This document shows, piece after piece, positions 14,224-17,201 of a stretch of 17,201 bases of DNA. A model generated the notes under the pieces. The model was not told the origin of the DNA. It did not search any database and saw only the letters and a list, made by a program, of their open reading frames with translations. Position 1 is the stretch's first letter. The number at the start of each line of letters is the position of its first letter. A program made the position numbers and the translations under genes. The DNA comes from Lactobacillus sp. UBA5815 (GTDB taxonomy: Bacteria; Bacillota; Bacilli; Lactobacillales; Lactobacillaceae), in NCBI GenBank assembly GCA_002417825.1, contig DICX01000083.1, forward strand, positions 1 through 17,201, read 5' to 3'.

Positions 14224-15245
14224 AGTCAAAAAAAATTTTAAAAAAGTTTTTAAGTGGCCTGCTAATTTTAGCTGCAATTTTAACTGTAATGTCTATTTGG
14301 CCGACATCTTACTATCTAGAAACTCCTGGGAGCGCTAATCAAGTTAAACCGTTTATTACGTCGAAAATTGGAAAACCGAGTCCAAACTATTATATGACGA
14401 CGGTTAGTGAAGAACCAGCTAGTGTACTGACTTTTTTGTGGAGTTATACGCAGCCTTTTGATGAACGAATTTCTCAAAAAGACTTGCTTGGGACACAGGA
14501 CAATGCTGAATATGAACAGATGCAAAAATATTACATGCAGACAAGTCAAGCTAATGCGATTTATTATGCGGCAAAGCGGGCGGGGAAGTCGCCTGTTCGT
14601 CGTTATTTAGGCGTTTATGTCATGACAATTTTGCCCAACTCTGATTTTAAGACGAAACTAAAAGTTGGTGACACCATCACTAAGGTTGATGGCATTCATT
14701 TTTCGTCTACTCAAAAATTGATGGCTTATATTCGTTCAAAGAAGATTGATCATCGCATAAATGTTGAAGTCTCTCGTGGGGGCAAATCGAAGAAATTCTC
14801 TGGGAAATTGACGAAACTTCCAGGAGAAAAGCAGGCTGGAATTGGGATTCAATTAGTGGATCATACGGCAACCAAAGTCACGCCTAAAATTAAGATCAAT
14901 GCTGGCAATATTGGCGGTCCGAGTGCAGGATTGATGTTTGCACTTACTTGCTATCAGATGTACATCAAGGATGATTTGACTAAAGGACGTCGTGTTGCTG
15001 GTACAGGTACGATAGATGAATCTGGTCATGTTGGCATGATCGGCGGTGTCGACAAAAAAGTCGTTGCGGCCAGTCGGCAAGGTATGCAAATCTTCTTTGC
15101 ACCTACAGAAAGATTACCAGGTGTCAAGAAGGACGAAACAAATTATGCAGTTGCCAAAAGGACAGCTGAGCGCTTGCAAACAAAAATAAAAATTGTTCCT
15201 GTAGCATCGTTTAATGATGCACTTCATTACTTACAACATCACTGA
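14220..15245 (+). CDS. Membrane-anchored PDZ and Lon-like serine protease (YlbL/SepM family)
   Basis: A 341-residue protein with one N-terminal membrane anchor (about 10–27), so the rest lies outside the membrane. A PDZ domain follows (about 128–200; LGVYVMTILPNS and LKVGDTITKVDG). The Lon-type S16 protease domain has catalytic Ser235 in GPSAGLMF and Lys280 in GGVDKKVVAA, the expected Ser–Lys dyad. Characterised relatives are SepM of Streptococcus mutans, which trims the competence-stimulating peptide, and YlbL of Bacillus, which degrades a DNA-damage division inhibitor. The gene ends the ftsW operon and lies just before comEA–comEC, so either a division or a competence role is plausible; the sequence does not decide. 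The ATG overlaps the coaD stop, and a strong terminator follows. Confidence 0.93.
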   Translation: MKSKKILKKFLSGLLILAAILTVMSIWPTSYYLETPGSANQVKPFITSKIGKPSPNYYMTTVSEEPASVLTFLWSYTQPFDERISQKDLLGTQDNAEYEQMQKYYMQTSQANAIYYAAKRAGKSPVRRYLGVYVMTILPNSDFKTKLKVGDTITKVDGIHFSSTQKLMAYIRSKKIDHRINVEVSRGGKSKKFSGKLTKLPGEKQAGIGIQLVDHTATKVTPKIKINAGNIGGPSAGLMFALTCYQMYIKDDLTKGRRVAGTGTIDESGHVGMIGGVDKKVVAASRQGMQIFFAPTERLPGVKKDETNYAVAKRTAERLQTKIKIVPVASFNDALHYLQHH

Positions 15246-15251
15246 TTTTCT

Positions 15252-15287
15252 GAAAAAAGACGCAATTTAAAAATTGCGTCTTTTTTC
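15252..15287 (+). terminator. Intrinsic terminator after ylbL
   Basis: A perfect 16-bp stem (15252–15267 with 15272–15287), core GACGCAATT/AATTGCGTC, closes a 4-base loop and contains six T on its right arm. It lies only 28 bases before the comEA start, which leaves almost no room for a separate comEA promoter. Confidence 0.9.
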
Positions 15288-15314
15288 GTATCTAAATATG
15301 AGGTGATTGCCATT

Positions 15315-15956
15315 ATGGAAAAGAAAAAACTTATGATTCAAATCAAGAAAATGAAGTGGTGGTTGATTGGTATTGGGGTGGGGATTGTCTTAGTCAGTTA
15401 TTTTTTGAGTCAATCTGCTATGACTGCTGATCCTCAAATCGTTTCCTCGCAGTCGTTGGCTAAATCAAAGTCCCACACTTCCAACCGCAAAAAATCGGTT
15501 AATCGCAGATCTAATTTAGTTACCTGTGACATTTCCGGTGCTGTACAGCATGAAGGCGTTTATACATTGAAATCAGGCATGAGGCTCAATGATTTAATCA
15601 TTGCAGCTGGTGGTACAACCAAGAGAGCACAACTTAAGTCAGTTAATCGTGCAGTTTTACTCAAAGATCAGGCCAAATTTTATATTCCGTACTTAGGGGA
15701 GAAAGTGGCAGCAATACCAAGCTCAGAAGGAACGGAAATATCATCTGCTTCCTCTGAAAATGACGAAAAGGTTCATTTAAATCAAGCTTCAAGTAATGAC
15801 TTACAAAAATTAAACGGCATTGGTGTTAAAAAGGCTGAACAAATCATTCAATACCGACAACAAAATGGACCATTTAAATCAATTGAAGACTTGACCAATG
15901 TTACCGGAATAGGGGAAAAAACATTTGCAGCACTTAAAGACCAATTGGCACTTTAA
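15315..15956 (+). CDS. comEA: Competence protein ComEA, DNA-binding receptor for DNA uptake
   Basis: A 213-residue protein with one N-terminal membrane helix (about 14–31, WWLIGIGVGIVLVSYFL). A Ser/Lys-rich linker, an SLBB domain (about 69–124, CDISGAVQHEGVYTLKSG) and a C-terminal double helix-hairpin-helix region (153–213, with LNGIGVKKAEQI and VTGIGEKTFAAL) follow. In competent Gram-positive cells ComEA binds incoming double-stranded DNA outside the membrane and passes it to ComEC. The ATG at 15315 is chosen because GAGGTGA lies 8 bases upstream; an in-frame GTG at 15303 lies inside that site and is not credible. It overlaps comEC by 32 bases. The protein looks complete, but competence itself cannot be inferred from two genes. 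Confidence 0.94.
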   Translation: MEKKKLMIQIKKMKWWLIGIGVGIVLVSYFLSQSAMTADPQIVSSQSLAKSKSHTSNRKKSVNRRSNLVTCDISGAVQHEGVYTLKSGMRLNDLIIAAGGTTKRAQLKSVNRAVLLKDQAKFYIPYLGEKVAAIPSSEGTEISSASSENDEKVHLNQASSNDLQKLNGIGVKKAEQIIQYRQQNGPFKSIEDLTNVTGIGEKTFAALKDQLAL

Positions 15957-17201
15957 CGATTTAGCCCCAGGATTCTGGTTTCAATTGAGTCTGGCGTTTG
16001 CTAGCTTGTCATTTAGTTTTCATCTAACACAAACTTGGTTGCAAAAAACGATTTGTGGGGTGATTTTTGGCATTATTTTGATTTGGCAACTTCTAAAGAT
16101 AGACCGTGGGCAAGTACTGATTATAACATTGCTACTTATTTTTTCAGTTTTGCTCTGGCGGCAAACGCAACAGCTAATAATTGAACCACGAGAACACGTT
16201 CCAATTTTGCTTTATCCTGATGAAATAACAATTGATGAAGGTTATCTAACGGGACACGGACATATTGATCGACAAACAGTTCTTTTATCTGGAAAAATCG
16301 ACTCTGCTGGAAGCATGCTTTGGCATGATGGTAAACCTTTTGTTTTAAATGCAACGATCAAGCAAGAAAAAATAGCGAGTCCTACAAATTATGGACAAAC
16401 TGATTTTAAGCAAATTTATGCGAGTCAAGGTATCTTTTGGCGGGAGTCATTTCAAAACGGGAAAGCACTACCAGTAACGTTGAATGTGATAGGGTATGCA
16501 CATCTCATTAGAGAAAAATTTCGAAAATTTTTAGTGAAATTACCCAGACCTCTGTCATTTTTTGCAAATGAACTTTTTTTAGCTACAGGGGACGGACAAG
16601 ATAACCAAACCATGAACCATTATCGCGATTTGGGAATCATTCATCTATTAAGTATTTCTGGGCTTCATGTCACGCTTATCTGTAATTTTATCAGTCTATC
16701 TTTTTCAATTTTTCATCGGCCTACTGAGAAAGCTTTTGGATTAATTATGTTAATTTTGGCTTTAGGCTTATTTTTGAGTGGCTTTCAACCAGGTTTTGTT
16801 CGCGCCAGCCTTGCTTTTATTCTTCAAAGATTCTTTTCTATGAAAAAATGGATGGTTAATAAAGCTGACCGTTTAGGGATAACATTAATGATACACTTGA
16901 GCCAAAATCCCTTGCTTTTGATGAGTCGCGGTGCGGTTTTAACTTATTTGTTAGCGTTAGGATTGTTACTGACTGAACACATGTCAAATCTCAAACAATC
17001 ATTTGGCCTTAATTTGATCATTATGCCGCTGTTGCTTCATTATTTTTATCAAATTAATCCATTGACGATAATTTTCAATTTATTTGCCATTCCATATTTT
17101 AACTTCATTCTTTTGCCCTCGGTTTTACTGAGCGCAGCGACTTTTTTGTTTTTACCTGGATTAAGTTTTTTATTGGCAGGCTTCCTTCGATTCACTGAAC
17201 A
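15925..17201 (+). CDS. comEC: Competence protein ComEC, DNA-uptake channel, 5' part
   Basis: An open frame of 425 codons runs from TTG 15925 to the window end without a stop, so the 3' end is missing (family length usually 700 or more). ComEC forms the membrane channel through which one DNA strand enters the cell. Three hydrophobic segments lie near the N-terminus (about 15–85), then a soluble DUF4131-type region, then the Competence-domain signature HLLSISGLHV at about 240–249 and further membrane helices (GLIMLILALGLFLSGF and onward). TTG 15925 is chosen because AGGGGA at 15911–15916 lies 8 bases upstream and an in-frame stop at 15910 excludes an earlier start. It lies within comEA, giving a 32-base overlap typical of coupled translation. 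No frameshift or nonsense codon is seen here. Confidence 0.9.
   Translation, partial: MQHLKTNWHFNDLAPGFWFQLSLAFASLSFSFHLTQTWLQKTICGVIFGIILIWQLLKIDRGQVLIITLLLIFSVLLWRQTQQLIIEPREHVPILLYPDEITIDEGYLTGHGHIDRQTVLLSGKIDSAGSMLWHDGKPFVLNATIKQEKIASPTNYGQTDFKQIYASQGIFWRESFQNGKALPVTLNVIGYAHLIREKFRKFLVKLPRPLSFFANELFLATGDGQDNQTMNHYRDLGIIHLLSISGLHVTLICNFISLSFSIFHRPTEKAFGLIMLILALGLFLSGFQPGFVRASLAFILQRFFSMKKWMVNKADRLGITLMIHLSQNPLLLMSRGAVLTYLLALGLLLTEHMSNLKQSFGLNLIIMPLLLHYFYQINPLTIIFNLFAIPYFNFILLPSVLLSAATFLFLPGLSFLLAGFLRFTE

Noticed and set aside
16136..16354. Leftward open frame opposite the start of comEC
   Set aside because: The plus-strand comEC frame is continuous and has family signatures; the antisense frame has none.
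1..17201. Mobile elements, CRISPR arrays, tRNA or rRNA genes, defence or toxin-antitoxin systems
   Set aside because: I looked for transposase-like proteins, spaced direct repeats, clover-leaf sequences and small two-gene toxin-like units and saw none; the window is housekeeping and competence genes throughout.

Overview
The window looks like ordinary chromosomal core sequence from a low-GC Gram-positive bacterium, most likely a lactic acid bacterium of the Lactobacillaceae. Reasons: AT-rich codon use; strong AGGAG-type ribosome binding sites; the rpoY–rnjA pair; a Firmicutes-type ftsW–ylbG–rsmD–coaD–ylbL string; a cysteine desulfurase–DUF1831–mnmA cluster; and comEA–comEC. Genus and species cannot be fixed from sequence reading alone. 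I see no rRNA, tRNA, CRISPR array, insertion sequence, phage gene or attachment site. No stretch longer than about 250 bases lacks a gene.

Left part (1–6785, all rightward). The 3' end of mtnN (nucleosidase of the methyl cycle) is followed by a cysteine desulfurase, a DUF1831 protein and mnmA, ending at a strong terminator. The desulfurase and MnmA form a sulfur route to the 2-thiouridine at the wobble position of tRNAs. A clear promoter (TTGAAA-17-GATAAT) then starts an operon of a histidine phosphatase, a TPR protein and the helicase recD2. It ends at a long two-way hairpin shared with the convergent rnjA.

Middle (6831–9466, leftward). def (peptide deformylase) has its own terminator. rpoY (RNA polymerase epsilon subunit) and rnjA (ribonuclease J1) follow as a two-gene unit. 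The 251-base gap 9467–9717 holds divergent promoters for def and typA. The typA leader carries a terminator-like hairpin.

Right part (9718–17201, rightward). typA (BipA GTPase) has its own terminator. Next comes a tightly packed five-gene operon ftsW–ylbG–rsmD–coaD–ylbL in which all four junctions overlap by 4 bases. It joins septal peptidoglycan synthesis, 16S rRNA methylation, coenzyme A synthesis and a PDZ/Lon-like membrane protease. After a terminator come comEA and comEC, the DNA-uptake receptor and channel; comEC runs off the window end.

I found no convincing undescribed system. The items most worth a second look are the unknown DUF1831 protein between the two sulfur-transfer enzymes, the hairpin in the typA leader, the lack of an obvious promoter for comEA–comEC, and the high share of GTG/TTG starts (7 of 17 visible starts).
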